A DNA stretch of 64,000 bases from Blastococcus litoris (GCF_003075095.1 NZ_QCZF01000007.1:186001-250000); one strand, 5' to 3'. Shown: positions 1 through 9,188, numbered from the stretch's first letter. Numbers and translations are program-made. The notes: a model not told the origin generated them from the sequence alone.

Positions 1-189
1 GACGAGCGCTTCCTCGACGGCGACCAGACCTACGAGTACGGCGGCGTCGAGGTCATCGTCGACCGCATGAGCGGGCCCTACCTCGGCGGCGCGACGATCG
101 ACTTCGTCGACAGCATCGAGAAGCAGGGCTTCACGATCGACAACCCCAACGCGGGCAGCTCCTGCGCGTGCGGCGACTCGTTCAGCTGA
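1..189 (+). CDS. erpA: Iron-sulfur cluster insertion protein, IscA/ErpA (HesB) family, 3' end only
   Basis: The window opens inside this gene; the last 62 codons are visible. A-type carriers hand Fe-S clusters to apoproteins through three conserved cysteines. The two C-terminal ones are seen in the tail SCACGDSF (CxC motif), and the preceding text (YGGVEVIVD, GATIDFVDS) is typical of the HesB fold. The first conserved cysteine lies upstream of the window. A strong hairpin follows the stop. In mycobacteria the equivalent gene (Rv2204c) also lies next to the asnB/ctaC block. Confidence 0.88.
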   Translation, partial: DERFLDGDQTYEYGGVEVIVDRMSGPYLGGATIDFVDSIEKQGFTIDNPNAGSSCACGDSFS

Positions 190-214
190 TCGCCCGCTCG
201 CAGGTCGAGCGTTG

Positions 215-259
215 AACCATCGAGGCCCGGAATCGCATCGATTCCGGGCCTCGGTGGTT
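215..259. terminator. Bidirectional hairpin terminator between erpA and asnB
   Basis: A 19-bp stem (215-233 with 241-259, one mismatch) closes a 7-nt loop. It lies between the ends of two convergent genes, so it can end transcription from both sides. There is no long T run, as is usual in high-GC actinobacteria. Confidence 0.85.
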
Positions 260-282
260 CACGGCCGCTAGTGCCGAGGGGC

Positions 283-2226
283 TCAGAGGCGCACGGGGTA
301 GACCGTCTCCGGGATCTCGGGCTTGATCCGCTCCTCCACGAAGATCCCGTGCCAGATCATGAAGACCAGCACCGTCCAGAGCTGGCGGGCGGTCCGCTTG
401 GCGCCGACGGTCGTCGGGTCGGCGCCGGGCAGCGTCGCCAGGAGGCGGCGCAGCACGTCGCGGTCGAGCCACTCGTCGGTCTGGCTGTCGGTGATGACCT
501 GCTGGGCCCACTCGTGCAGCGGCCCGCCGAGGAACTCCGCGGTCGGCACCGGGAAGCCGAGCTTGCGCCGGTTCATGATCCGCGGCGGGACAATCTGCTC
601 CATGGCCCGGCGCAGCGCGTACTTCGTCGCGTCACCCCGGCGCGGGACGCGCATCTCCAGCGGCAGCGTGCTGGCCAGCGCGAACACCTCGGTGTCCAGG
701 AAGGGCACGCGCAGCTCGAGCGAGTTGGCCATCGTCATCTTGTCGGCCTTGACGAGGATGTCACCGCGCAGCCAGGTGAACAGGTCGACGTACTGCATCG
801 CCGTGACGTCGTCGTAGCCGGCCTCGCGCGTGCGCCGGTACAGGTCCTCGGTCACCTGCACGTGCGAGAGGTCCGGGTCGTGCCCGCGCAGCATCGCGGC
901 CAGCTCGTCGTCGCGCATGTTCCGGGCGTTGCCGTAGTACCGCTGCTCCAGCGGGGTCGAGGCCCGACGCAGCAGGTCCTGGCCCCGCACGCCCTCCGGG
1001 AGCATCCGGGCGAGCGCACCGAGGGCCCGCCGGCCCTGCGGGGGCAGCTTCGTGGCCCACGCCAGGCTGAGCGGCTCCCGGTAGATCGTGTAGCCGCCGA
1101 ACAGCTCGTCGGCGCCCTCCCCGGAGAGCACCACCTTCACGTGCTTGCGGGCTTCGCGGGCGACGAAGTACAGCGGCACCAGCGCGGGGTCGGCGACGGG
1201 GTCGTCGAGGTACCAGACGACCAGGGGGATCGCGTCGGCGAACTCCTGCGCCGTCACCTCCACCGGCACGTGCCGCACCCCGAGGATCGCGGCGGACTCG
1301 GCGGCGATCTCGATCTCCGACTGCGCCTGCCGCTGGAAGCCGACCGTGAAGGTCATCAGGTCGCTGTTGTAGCGGTGGGCGAGCGCGGCGATCGCCGTGG
1401 AGTCGATGCCGCTGGACAGGAACGAACCCACGGTCACGTCGGCGCGCATGTGCATGCGGACCGAGTCGTCGAGGACGTCGGCGATGCGGTCGAACAGGGC
1501 CTGCTCCTCGCCCTTCGGCACCGGCCGGACGGGGAACGTCGGGTGGAAGTAGCGCCGGGTGCGCAGCTCGCCGTCCACGACGGTGAAGCTCGTGCCGCTC
1601 TCGATGCGGCTGATGCCCGCGTGCAGCGTCGCCGGCTCCGGCACGTACTGCAGCGTCAGGTAGTGCTGCAGCGAGGCGGCGTCCACGCCGCCGGCGGCCT
1701 TGCTGCCGCCGAGGAGCTCGAGCAGCGCCTTCTTCTCCGAGGAGAAGGCCAGCGCGCCGTCGGCCAGCCGGGTGGTGAACAGCGGCTTGATGCCGAACGG
1801 GTCGCGGGCACCGAAGACCGTCCGCGTCTCGGTGTCCCAGATGAGGAAGGCGAACATGCCGCGGAGGCGGTCGACCACGTCCTCGCCCCACAGGTGGTAG
1901 CCCGCGACGATCGCCTCGGTGTCGCCCTCGGTGGCGAAGGTCGCACCCGCGGCCTTCAGCTCGGCGCGCAGCTCCACGTAGTTGTAGATCTCGCCGTTGA
2001 AGACGATCCGGTAGCGGCCGTCGGCGTAGGGCATCGGCTGGTGGCTGTGCTCGATGTCGATGAACGACAGCCGGTTGAAGCCGAACACCGCGCGGTCGTC
2101 CCACCACGCCTCGTTCTCGTCCGGTCCGCGGTGGCGCATGCAGTGCTGCGCCTCGCGCACCGCCGTCACCGTGCCGTCGTCCACCCGGTCGGCGTCGGTG
2201 GAGAAGTAGGCGAGCAGGCCACACAT
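283..2226 (-). CDS. asnB: Asparagine synthase, glutamine-hydrolysing
   Basis: This 647-aa protein makes asparagine from aspartate, glutamine and ATP. Cys2 right after the initiator Met is the glutaminase nucleophile. RHRGPDE and FNGEIYN are class II glutamine amidotransferase motifs. The synthase half carries the PP-loop SSGIDST near residue 260 and a downstream SGEGADELFGGY segment that matches the family. The length agrees with actinobacterial AsnB. It is the last gene of a leftward group behind two small membrane protein genes, 43 bp after the DUF3817 gene. In mycobacteria asnB (Rv2201) sits beside ctaC, as here. Confidence 0.95.
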   Translation of the reverse strand: MCGLLAYFSTDADRVDDGTVTAVREAQHCMRHRGPDENEAWWDDRAVFGFNRLSFIDIEHSHQPMPYADGRYRIVFNGEIYNYVELRAELKAAGATFATEGDTEAIVAGYHLWGEDVVDRLRGMFAFLIWDTETRTVFGARDPFGIKPLFTTRLADGALAFSSEKKALLELLGGSKAAGGVDAASLQHYLTLQYVPEPATLHAGISRIESGTSFTVVDGELRTRRYFHPTFPVRPVPKGEEQALFDRIADVLDDSVRMHMRADVTVGSFLSSGIDSTAIAALAHRYNSDLMTFTVGFQRQAQSEIEIAAESAAILGVRHVPVEVTAQEFADAIPLVVWYLDDPVADPALVPLYFVAREARKHVKVVLSGEGADELFGGYTIYREPLSLAWATKLPPQGRRALGALARMLPEGVRGQDLLRRASTPLEQRYYGNARNMRDDELAAMLRGHDPDLSHVQVTEDLYRRTREAGYDDVTAMQYVDLFTWLRGDILVKADKMTMANSLELRVPFLDTEVFALASTLPLEMRVPRRGDATKYALRRAMEQIVPPRIMNRRKLGFPVPTAEFLGGPLHEWAQQVITDSQTDEWLDRDVLRRLLATLPGADPTTVGAKRTARQLWTVLVFMIWHGIFVEERIKPEIPETVYPVRL

Positions 2227-2269
2227 CAGGCAGGAGTCCTCGGGGTGGGGGAGGGGCTGTCGGCGGGGG

Positions 2270-2620
2270 TCACACGCGCTCGCCGGCGCGCATCTTGCGG
2301 GTGACGGTGCGCTCGCCGACGAAGGACAGGAACGGGATGGTGCCCAGCACGAGCGTGATCGCGGTGCCCTTGAGGCTCCACTTCGCCCGCAGCGCGAGGT
2401 CCACGGCGGAGAGGAAGAACAGGGCGTAGAGCCACCCGTGCGCGGTCCCCAGGACCGTCACGGGCTCCGGGATGCCGCCCCAGTGCTTCAACGGGACGGC
2501 GACCACGAACAGCAGGACCAGCAGGACGCCGACGACGGTGGCCATGACGCGGTAGCGCTGGAGCGCCGCCGCGATGGCCTGCTCGGAGTCGCGGGCGGGG
2601 GCGGTGCGGTCAGCGGCCAT
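2270..2620 (-). CDS. DUF3817 small integral membrane protein
   Basis: A 116-aa protein with about three hydrophobic helices: one near residues 20-40, a central one containing GTAHGWLYALFFL, and one near the end. The text matches the DUF3817 family, whose function is unknown. I start it at the ATG at 2620, which lies inside the end of the upstream gene (11-bp overlap); an earlier in-frame ATG would add 38 low-complexity residues. The overlap suggests translational coupling with the 2969 gene and cotranscription with asnB. Confidence 0.8.
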   Translation of the reverse strand: MAADRTAPARDSEQAIAAALQRYRVMATVVGVLLVLLFVVAVPLKHWGGIPEPVTVLGTAHGWLYALFFLSAVDLALRAKWSLKGTAITLVLGTIPFLSFVGERTVTRKMRAGERV

Positions 2621-2969
2621 GGCGCTGCCCCAGGGCCCGCTCGTTGAGCTCGGCGAGGTAGGCGTTGTAGGCGGCCAGCTCGGGGTCTCCTGACGTGTCG
2701 ATGCGGGGGCGCTGGTACAGCACGACCTCGGCACCCGGGGCCTCGTCGTCCGGGTCGCGGTTCAGCTCGATCCGGACCATCCGCAGGTAGAACCACAGCC
2801 CCATGAAGCCGTAGAGGGGCCACTGCAGCGCGTAGCTCCAGTTGACCGCCCCGCCTCCGGCCTCGGCCTTGGTGAGCTGCCAGTAGCCGAGGAAGAAGGT
2901 GGCCACGAACAGGACCGCCACCAGCAGGTGCAGGAGCAGCCACTTGGGTGTCAGCAGCCGGGAGAACAC
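2610..2969 (-). CDS. Small two-helix membrane protein, function unknown
   Basis: A 119-aa protein with a hydrophobic segment at about residues 10-28 (LLLHLLVAVLFVATFFLGYW) and a second near 48-62, then a polar cytoplasmic-looking tail. Similar short proteins are conserved beside cytochrome oxidase genes in actinobacteria, but no function is established that I know of. Its GTG start lies 7 nt after a TAGAGT -10 box, so the message is probably leaderless. It is the first gene of the run ending with asnB and diverges from ctaC. Confidence 0.72.
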   Translation of the reverse strand: MFSRLLTPKWLLLHLLVAVLFVATFFLGYWQLTKAEAGGGAVNWSYALQWPLYGFMGLWFYLRMVRIELNRDPDDEAPGAEVVLYQRPRIDTSGDPELAAYNAYLAELNERALGQRHGR

Positions 2970-2976
2970 GCTCTCG

Positions 2977-2982
2977 ACTCTA
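2977..2982 (-). promoter_or_regulatory. -10 box, leaderless promoter of the asnB operon
   Basis: TAGAGT on the minus strand ends 7 nt before the GTG at 2969, so transcription would begin at or next to the start codon. No clear -35 is visible. Confidence 0.5.
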
Positions 2983-3099
2983 ACCGTCGCGCCGCGGGCA
3001 CCGGGCGCGCTCGTGCCCAGCGACGGCGGTCGCGCCCCCCGTCACCCCGCGACCCGCCGGTGCGGTGTCTCCGGTGGTCAGCCGCCGAGCGGAGTCGGC

Positions 3100-3105
3100 T
3101 AGTCT
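3100..3105 (+). promoter_or_regulatory. Candidate -10 box for ctaC
   Basis: TAGTCT lies about 107 nt before the ctaC start. A weak TGGTCA with a 19-nt spacer could be the -35. If used, it gives ctaC a leader of about 100 nt that contains two hairpins. Confidence 0.4.
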
Positions 3106-3134
3106 CGGCCCACACTGTGATCGGCGTGGATGCC

Positions 3135-3190
3135 GTCTGCCGGAACCCGGCGGACGTCCCGCTGGGAGGACCGTCCGGGCACCCGGACGG
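3135..3190 (+). other. Structured ctaC leader with two consecutive hairpins
   Basis: Hairpin 1 pairs 3135-3143 with 3147-3155 (one mismatch). Hairpin 2 pairs 3171-3179 with 3182-3190 perfectly and ends 6 nt before the Shine-Dalgarno AGGAGG (3197-3202). Placement suggests an effect on ctaC translation or mRNA stability, but I recognise no known riboswitch. Confidence 0.4.
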
Positions 3191-3211
3191 AGGACGAGGA
3201 GGCAGCGAGCA

Positions 3212-4096
3212 GTGGCTCGAGGCAGCAGGCTCGCGCGGCTGGCCGCGCTCGGTCTCCTGGGGGTCGTGACCCTCACCGGATGCGAGATGCCGAACAACGA
3301 GTTCTGGCGTTTCGGCTGGCCGGAGGGCATCACCGAGCAGTCCCAGGCCATGCGCGAGCTGTGGACCGGTTCGGTCATCGCGGCTCTGATCGTCGGCGTG
3401 GCCGTCTGGGCCCTCATCGGCTGGTCGGTGGTCAGGCACCGCAAGCGCGGCGACGAGCTGCCGAAGCAGACGGCGTACAACCTGCCGCTGGAGATCGTCT
3501 ACACGATCCTGCCGTTCCTGATCATCGCCGGGCTGTTCTTCTACACGGTGGTCGTGCAGAACAAGGTCCAGGAACGCTCGGACAACCCCGACGAGACGAT
3601 CGCGGTCAACGCGTTCAAGTGGAACTGGCAGTTCGTCTACCCGGAGACCGAGGGGCCCGACGGAGAGCCCGTCGACACCGTCGGCACCAGCTCCGAGATC
3701 CCGATCCTGGTGCTGCCGACCGACCGCACCATCCGGTTCGAGCTGGCCTCCGCCGACGTCATCCACTCGTTCTGGGTGCCCGAGTTCCTCTTCAAGCTCG
3801 ACGTCATCCCCGGCAACGAGAACGGCCGCGACAACGTCTTCGAGGTGACCGTCCAGGAGGAGGGCGCCTACGTCGGGCGCTGCGCCGAGCTGTGCGGGAC
3901 CTACCACGCGTTCATGAACTTCGAGGTCCGCGCGGTGTCCGGCGACGACTACGACGCCTACCTCGAGGCGCGCGAGTCGGGCCTGGACACCTTCGAAGCG
4001 CTCGAGGAGATCGGCCAGCCCGGTCTGTCGTCGACCACCACGCCGTTCGAGTCGCTGCAGAACAAGAACATCGACCAGCAGACGTCCGGCGGCTGA
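3212..4096 (+). CDS. ctaC: Cytochrome c oxidase (aa3) subunit II
   Basis: A 294-aa subunit that carries the CuA centre, taking electrons from the bc1 complex into the oxidase. The N-terminus is a lipoprotein signal ending LTGC. Two membrane helices follow (about residues 50-75 and 95-120), then the cupredoxin domain. CuA ligands are visible in CAELCG (Cys224, Cys228) with the following HAFM. I chose the GTG at 3212 because AGGAGG lies 9 nt upstream and the signal peptide then begins properly; upstream in-frame codons give no plausible protein. Followed by ctaF; ctaD (subunit I) is not here, as in M. tuberculosis. Confidence 0.96.
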   Translation: MARGSRLARLAALGLLGVVTLTGCEMPNNEFWRFGWPEGITEQSQAMRELWTGSVIAALIVGVAVWALIGWSVVRHRKRGDELPKQTAYNLPLEIVYTILPFLIIAGLFFYTVVVQNKVQERSDNPDETIAVNAFKWNWQFVYPETEGPDGEPVDTVGTSSEIPILVLPTDRTIRFELASADVIHSFWVPEFLFKLDVIPGNENGRDNVFEVTVQEEGAYVGRCAELCGTYHAFMNFEVRAVSGDDYDAYLEARESGLDTFEALEEIGQPGLSSTTTPFESLQNKNIDQQTSGG

Positions 4097-4144
4097 CGTG
4101 TCGACCCCGACCCTGATCGCTCCGACGTACGAGGAGGCACGGCC

Positions 4145-4549
4145 GTGAAGGTCGAGTCGCTGATCTTCAACATCATCGCGTTCTTCTGCGTGGTGGCGGC
4201 CGTGGTCTACGGCGTCTGGTCGCGGGAGCCGATCGGCACCACCGCGCTCGCCCTCTCGGCCGGTCTCACCGGTCTCATCGGCGGGTTCTTCTGGTTCGTC
4301 TCCCGCCGCATCGACGCTCGTCCCGAGGACCGCAAGGACGCCGACATCGCCGACGGCGCCGGTGAGCTCGGCTTCTTCCCGCCGGCGAGCTACTGGCCGT
4401 TCGGGCTGGCGCTGTCCGCCGGCCTCATGGGCCTGGCGCTGGCCTTCTGGTACTCCTGGCTGATCCTGATCGCGGCCGCCGCGCTGCTGATCACCATCGG
4501 GGGCCTGCTCTTCGAGTTCTACGTGGGGCAGAACGCCACCCAGAGCTGA
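4145..4549 (+). CDS. ctaF: Actinobacterial cytochrome c oxidase subunit IV
   Basis: A 134-aa membrane protein with four hydrophobic helices in two pairs: about residues 5-25 and 35-55, then 82-105 and 107-127. It is the extra small subunit of the aa3 oxidase in the actinobacterial bc1-aa3 supercomplex. GTG start preceded by a GAGGAGG Shine-Dalgarno. It lies 48 bp after ctaC and before a terminator, so the two form a short operon. Confidence 0.93.
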   Translation: MKVESLIFNIIAFFCVVAAVVYGVWSREPIGTTALALSAGLTGLIGGFFWFVSRRIDARPEDRKDADIADGAGELGFFPPASYWPFGLALSAGLMGLALAFWYSWLILIAAAALLITIGGLLFEFYVGQNATQS

Positions 4550-4564
4550 GCTCGGCAACGCACC

Positions 4565-4605
4565 ACCGAGGGCCCCTCCCGCACCGCGCGGGCGGGGCCC
4601 TCGGT
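4565..4605 (+). terminator. Terminator after ctaC-ctaF
   Basis: A 12-bp perfect stem (4565-4576 with 4594-4605) is extended by an inner 5-bp stem, with a short loop at 4583-4587. It lies 16 bp after the ctaF stop. Confidence 0.88.
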
Positions 4606-4676
4606 CGTCGAGCGATCAGTTCCGGGGCCGCGACCGGTCAACCGGTGACCACCACCGCGCGCCGAGGAGGACTCCG

Positions 4677-6020
4677 ATGGTCGAGCTGTCGCCACCCCAC
4701 GCGCCGGAGGGTCCAGCCGTCGAGATCCTCCGGCCGGGCGACGACGGATACGACCGGGCGCGCCGGGTGTGGAACGCCGCGGTGGACCATCGGCCGGCCC
4801 TCATCGTCCGCTGCCGGCGCACCTCCGACGTCGTCGCCGCCATCGGGCTGGCCCGTCGCGAGGGCCTGGAGATCGGGGTCCGGTGCGGTGGGCACAGCGC
4901 CGTCGGGCTGGCCGTGCCGCACGGGGGCCTGATGGTGGACCTGACGCCGATGGGTGGTGTCCGCGTCGATCCGGAGCGGCGCCGGGCCCGCGTCCAGGGT
5001 GGAGCCCTGCTCGGTGCGCTGGACCGGGCCGCCCAGGAGCACGGGCTGGGGACGACGGCCGGCAACGTCTCGCACACCGGGGTCGGCGGCCTCACGCTCG
5101 GCGGCGGGATGGGCTGGCTCGCGCGGCGGTACGGCCTCGCGTGCGACAACGTGCTGGCGTACGAGCTGGTCACCGCCGGCGGTGAGGTCGTCCGCGCCAC
5201 GGCCGACGAGAACGCGGAGCTGTTCTGGGGACTCCGGGGAGGCGGCGGCAACTTCGGCGTGGTGACCGAGTTCGAGTTCCAGCTGCACCCCACCGGGACC
5301 CGGGCGCTCAGCGTGGAGCTGGACTTCCCCCTCGCCGGCGCCTGGGCGGCGACGGCCCGGTGGCGGGACCTGCTGGCTGATGCGCCGCTCCAGGCGACCT
5401 ACACGGCCGGTGTCTTCGGAGGCGTCGTCACCCTGGGCTTCGTGTGGGTCGGCGACCCGGACGAGGGCCGGGCGCACGCACGCGCGCTCACGGCGCTGGG
5501 GCAGCCGGTGGCCCGGCGGGTGGAGGAGCAGACCTACCTCGCGCTCCAGCGGAGCGGGGACACGCCCCAGGGGCACGAGCTGCGCCGGTACCTGAAGGGG
5601 CACTACTTCCGGCAGCTGCCCGATGCCGCCCTCGAGGCGCTGCTGGGGCACGACCCCGGCGTGGCGGCCAGCCTCCAGGCCTACGGCGGGGCGATCGCGG
5701 CGGTCCCGGACGACGCCAGCGCCTTCAGCCAGCGCGGCAGCGTCGTCGAGTACGTCGGTGCGGCTCGGTGGACCGATCCGGCGGAGGACGACGACCGCAT
5801 CGCGGCCGCCCGCGCGAGCGCCGCCCGTCTGGAGCCGTTCGCCAGCGGCGTGTACGTCAACGTGCTGGGCGACGAGGGAGCCGCCGGGGTGCGGCGCGCC
5901 TACCCGGCCGCCAAGCTCGCGCGGCTGACCGCGCTCAAGGACGTGGTCGACCCGGACAACGTCTTCCACCTCAACCAGAACATCCCCCCGGGCCGGGTCG
6001 GCGTCGCACAGGGCGGCTGA
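4677..6020 (+). CDS. FAD-linked oxidase, berberine bridge enzyme-like
   Basis: This 447-aa protein belongs to the PCMH/BBE flavoprotein oxidases. The FAD-binding domain fills the first 200 residues; RCGGHS carries His73, the usual covalent 8-alpha-histidyl FAD site. The second attachment Cys of bicovalent members is replaced by Val131 (GNVSHTGVGG), so FAD is probably held by one bond. The C-terminal BBE segment is seen near the end (DPDNVFHLNQNIPP). Substrate unknown; relatives oxidise sugars, alkaloids or polyketides. ATG start with GGAGGA upstream. It stands alone between two terminators, inside a locus otherwise devoted to respiration. Confidence 0.88.
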   Translation: MVELSPPHAPEGPAVEILRPGDDGYDRARRVWNAAVDHRPALIVRCRRTSDVVAAIGLARREGLEIGVRCGGHSAVGLAVPHGGLMVDLTPMGGVRVDPERRRARVQGGALLGALDRAAQEHGLGTTAGNVSHTGVGGLTLGGGMGWLARRYGLACDNVLAYELVTAGGEVVRATADENAELFWGLRGGGGNFGVVTEFEFQLHPTGTRALSVELDFPLAGAWAATARWRDLLADAPLQATYTAGVFGGVVTLGFVWVGDPDEGRAHARALTALGQPVARRVEEQTYLALQRSGDTPQGHELRRYLKGHYFRQLPDAALEALLGHDPGVAASLQAYGGAIAAVPDDASAFSQRGSVVEYVGAARWTDPAEDDDRIAAARASAARLEPFASGVYVNVLGDEGAAGVRRAYPAAKLARLTALKDVVDPDNVFHLNQNIPPGRVGVAQGG

Positions 6021-6056
6021 GCGGCGCGCCCGCTCGTCCGGCGTCGGCCGGGACCG

Positions 6057-6323
6057 GTGGGTGACGGGGCCGGCGTCGCCCTCGCCCCGAGGGCCGGACC
6101 CGGGGACGATCCGCTGGCGCGCCGCCCACGGGACGCCGCACCACACCGCCGTCCACCGGAACCGCCTCGGACTGCAGACGTCCGTCGGCTGCGACGGCGA
6201 GATGCCAAGACGGCAGGCGGAGCCGTGCTCGCGATCCTCGTCGAGGAGCTGACGGCCCGGGGCGTCGCCGCACGCACCATGGCGCCGCCGGACGACGTCG
6301 ACGAGGGAGAGCTCTTCTCCTGA
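6057..6323 (+). CDS. Possible small ORF or gene remnant, 88 aa
   Basis: The 370 bp between the flavin oxidase and qcrB hold this reading frame and a terminator, nothing else I can support. The last 35 codons have strong G/C third positions and read like a helix-rich tail (AVLAILVEELTARGVAARTM); the first half is arginine/proline-rich and looks non-coding. No Shine-Dalgarno is clear. It may be a decayed fragment of a longer gene or chance. Confidence 0.2.
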   Translation: MGDGAGVALAPRAGPGDDPLARRPRDAAPHRRPPEPPRTADVRRLRRRDAKTAGGAVLAILVEELTARGVAARTMAPPDDVDEGELFS

Positions 6324-6327
6324 CGAC

Positions 6328-6367
6328 GCAGAAGGGCCCCGGTGGATGTCCACCGGGGCCCTTCTGC
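6328..6367. terminator. Strong bidirectional terminator after qcrB
   Basis: A near-perfect 19-bp inverted repeat (6328-6346 with 6349-6367) with a minimal loop. It lies 23 bp beyond the qcrB stop and would also stop transcripts coming from the oxidase side. Confidence 0.88.
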
Positions 6368-6390
6368 TCGTCCCCGCAGGGACGCTGTGC

Positions 6391-8073
6391 TCAGTCGCGC
6401 GGTTCCTGCGGCCGACCGCCCTCGGAGGGCCGGCCACCCTCGGACGGACGTCCGGAGGAGGTGAGCTCGCGCTCGCTCTCACCGGGCGCCAGCCCGCGAC
6501 CCTCGGCGCGCTGCTCGAGCTCGACCTGGCTCGGCTCCTCGACGGGGGAGAAGAAGCCGCGGATCGCGCGGCGTGCGCCGCCCACGTGGTTCATCCGCTT
6601 GGGCACAGGAGCGCCGCCGTAGGCCAGCTGGCTGTGGCCGTGCTCGTCCACCGGCCCGAGCGGCTGGTGGACCTCGATGAACTCGCCGTGCGGCAGCCGG
6701 CGGATGACACCGGTCTCGATGCCGTGCTCGAGGACCTCGCGGTCGTGCTGCTGCAGACCCAGGCAGATCCGGTAGCTGATCGCGTAGGCGATGGGCGGCA
6801 GGATGATCACGCCGATCCGGCCGACCCACGTCATGGCGTTCAGGCTGACGTTGAACTTGTCCGCGAAGACGTCGTTCGCGCCGGCCAGCATCAGCCAGAA
6901 GTAGAAGGTCAGCGCCATGACGCCCAGCGACGTGCGGACAGGAACGTCCCGCGGCCGCTGGAGGAGGTGGTGCGACGCGGTGTCGCGGGTCAGCTTCCGC
7001 TCGATCATCGGGTAGAGCGCCAGCAGCGTGAACATGATGCCGGCGATGACCACCGTCGGCCAGAACAGCGCCGGGATGGTGTAGTCGCCGGGGAGGTTGA
7101 TGTCCCACGGCGGGAAGATCCGGGTCGAGCCGTCGAGGAAGAAGATGTACCAGTCCGGCTGGGAACCGGCCGACACCTGCGCCGGGTTGTACGGACCCCA
7201 CAGCCAGACCGGGTTGATCTGCACCAGGCCGCCCAGCGCCGCGCAGACGCCGAAGACCACGAATATCAGCCCCGTGGCCTTCGCCGCGAACGTCGGGAAC
7301 AGACGGTTGCCGACGACGTTGTGCTCGGTCCGGCCGGCTCCCGGGAACTGCGTGTGCTTCTGCTTGACCAGGATCAGCAGGTGCAGCGCGATGAGCGCGA
7401 GCAGGATCGCCGGGATCAGGAGCACGTGGACGATGTAGAACCGCCCGATGATCTGCTCGCCGACGTAGTCGCCGTTGAACACCGCGAAGTGCGCCCAGGT
7501 GCCGATGACCGGGATCGACAGGAGGATCGCGCTGATGATGCGGAGGCCGGTGCCCGAGAGCAGGTCGTCCGGCAGCGAGTAGCCGGTGACGCCCTCCAGC
7601 AGGGCCAGGACCAGCAGCACGACGCCGATCAGCCAGTTGGTCTCGCGCGGGCGGCGGAACGCGCCGGTGAAGAAGATGCGCAGCAGGTGGACCACGATGG
7701 ACGCGACGAACAGCAGCGCGGCCCAGTGGTGCAGCTGCCGCATGAACAGGCCGCCGCGGACGTCGAACGACAGGTTCAGCGCCGAGTCGTAGGCGGCCGA
7801 CATCTCCACGCCGCGCAGCGGCGCGTACGAGCCCTCGTAGACGACCTCGCGCATCGAGGCGTCGAAGAAGAACGTCAGGTACGTACCCGACAGCAGCAGG
7901 ATGAGGAACGAGTAGAGCGCGATCTCACCCAGCAGGAACGACCAGTGGTCGGGGTAGACCTTGTTCATCGTCCGGCGTACCCACGGGGCGATGATCAGGC
8001 GGTCGTCCACCTCGTAGGCAGCCTTGCCCAGCTTGGTGGTCGGGGCGCCAGGTGCAACGGCGGTACGAGCCAT
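6391..8073 (-). CDS. qcrB: Cytochrome bc1 complex, cytochrome b subunit
   Basis: A 560-aa membrane subunit that oxidises menaquinol and holds two b-type hemes. The four-helix heme core is seen with paired histidines (QLHHWAAL and VVHLLRIF; later HVLLIP and IALHLLIL). The C-terminal helices and a long polar tail (about 120 residues, rich in G, E and R) are typical of the actinobacterial form. Last gene of ctaE-qcrC-qcrA-qcrB; its start overlaps the qcrA stop as TGATG. The complex passes electrons through QcrC directly to CtaC. Confidence 0.97.
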   Translation of the reverse strand: MARTAVAPGAPTTKLGKAAYEVDDRLIIAPWVRRTMNKVYPDHWSFLLGEIALYSFLILLLSGTYLTFFFDASMREVVYEGSYAPLRGVEMSAAYDSALNLSFDVRGGLFMRQLHHWAALLFVASIVVHLLRIFFTGAFRRPRETNWLIGVVLLVLALLEGVTGYSLPDDLLSGTGLRIISAILLSIPVIGTWAHFAVFNGDYVGEQIIGRFYIVHVLLIPAILLALIALHLLILVKQKHTQFPGAGRTEHNVVGNRLFPTFAAKATGLIFVVFGVCAALGGLVQINPVWLWGPYNPAQVSAGSQPDWYIFFLDGSTRIFPPWDINLPGDYTIPALFWPTVVIAGIMFTLLALYPMIERKLTRDTASHHLLQRPRDVPVRTSLGVMALTFYFWLMLAGANDVFADKFNVSLNAMTWVGRIGVIILPPIAYAISYRICLGLQQHDREVLEHGIETGVIRRLPHGEFIEVHQPLGPVDEHGHSQLAYGGAPVPKRMNHVGGARRAIRGFFSPVEEPSQVELEQRAEGRGLAPGESERELTSSGRPSEGGRPSEGGRPQEPRD

Positions 8074-9188
8074 CAGATGCGCTCCCGGTTCCAGTAGGTG
8101 GGGCCCACAGCCTCAATGTAATCGCTGCGCGCAATGAAGTAGCCCTCGTCGTCCACACCGAGCGGGAGCTGGGGGAGCGCGCGGGTGGCGGGACCGAAGA
8201 CCGGCTTGGCGCCCTGCGTCACGTCGAACTGCGACTGGTGGCACGGGCACAGGATGCGGCTGGTCTCCTGCTCGTAGAGCGAGACGGGGCAGCCGGCGTG
8301 CGTGCAGATCTTCGAGTAGGCCACGTACTCGCCGTAGGCGAAGCCGGCCTGACCGTCGCGGGGCTCCAGCGTCTCCACCTGTGCCGGGCGGAGCCGGATG
8401 AGCATGGTGGCCGCATCGGCCTGCCGGTTCCCGCCCGGGACGGCCGGGAAGACCGTCTCCAGGGAGCCGGGCTCCTGGTCGCCGGGCCGGATCGGCGTGC
8501 CGTCGTCGCGGACGAGCCGTACGCCCTCGGCCCAGGCAGTGGTGCCGAGCGGGTTGCCCTTGTTCGGGTTCTTGATCAGGCCACCGAGCGGCATGATCAG
8601 CATGAGGCCGACGCCGCCGCCCATCAGGGCGAGGGAGCGGGTGATCAGCTTGCGCCGGCCCAGGCCGCTGTTGTGGTAGCCGCCGACCAGCGTCGCGCCC
8701 GCGGTGACGCGGTCGAAGTGCGAACCGTCGTGCTTGTCCTGCACCGCGGTCTCGTGCGGGAGCAGCTTCTTCGTGAAGAGCACCAGCCCGTAGCCGACGC
8801 ACAGCAGCGACAGGCCCATGAACAGGCCGAGCAGGGGCGTGAAGAGCGCGCTCCAGCCGCCCTCGGTGATGTTCCACTGCCAGTCCGGCAGGAACCAGCC
8901 CGAGCCGACGTAGACGACCACGAAGAGGAAGGCGAAGAGCCCGGCCAGGGCCCACACGAGCCCGACCTGGCGGATGGCCCGCTTCTCCATGACCGAGCCG
9001 GGCTCGGGACCCGGGTCCACGTGCAGGATCTCGACGCCGTCGTAGCGGGCTCCGAGGCGGTCGAGCTCGAGCCGGCTCATCGCCGCGAGCTGCTCGGGGG
9101 TGTAGTCGTCGTCCGGGCCGCCGTACAGGGGGCCGGGGACGTCGTCGCCGCCGGTGGACCCGGGGCGGGTGTCGCGGGTGGTGCTCAC
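8073..9188 (-). CDS. qcrA: Cytochrome bc1 complex, Rieske iron-sulfur subunit
   Basis: A 371-aa protein with three N-terminal membrane helices (about residues 75-95, 110-135 and 175-200), as in other actinobacterial QcrA. The [2Fe-2S] Rieske domain holds box 1 CTHAGC and box 2 CPCHQS, giving the two Cys and two His ligands and the disulfide pair. It moves electrons from menaquinol at QcrB to the c-hemes of QcrC. GTG start; overlaps qcrC by GTGA and qcrB by TGATG, so it is translated in a coupled series. Confidence 0.97.
   Translation of the reverse strand: MSTTRDTRPGSTGGDDVPGPLYGGPDDDYTPEQLAAMSRLELDRLGARYDGVEILHVDPGPEPGSVMEKRAIRQVGLVWALAGLFAFLFVVVYVGSGWFLPDWQWNITEGGWSALFTPLLGLFMGLSLLCVGYGLVLFTKKLLPHETAVQDKHDGSHFDRVTAGATLVGGYHNSGLGRRKLITRSLALMGGGVGLMLIMPLGGLIKNPNKGNPLGTTAWAEGVRLVRDDGTPIRPGDQEPGSLETVFPAVPGGNRQADAATMLIRLRPAQVETLEPRDGQAGFAYGEYVAYSKICTHAGCPVSLYEQETSRILCPCHQSQFDVTQGAKPVFGPATRALPQLPLGVDDEGYFIARSDYIEAVGPTYWNRERI

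Noticed and set aside
2951-4558. A long minus-strand frame covering ctaC and ctaF
   Set aside because: Antisense shadow rich in D, E, V and R; ctaC and ctaF on the plus strand have clear motifs and Shine-Dalgarno sites.
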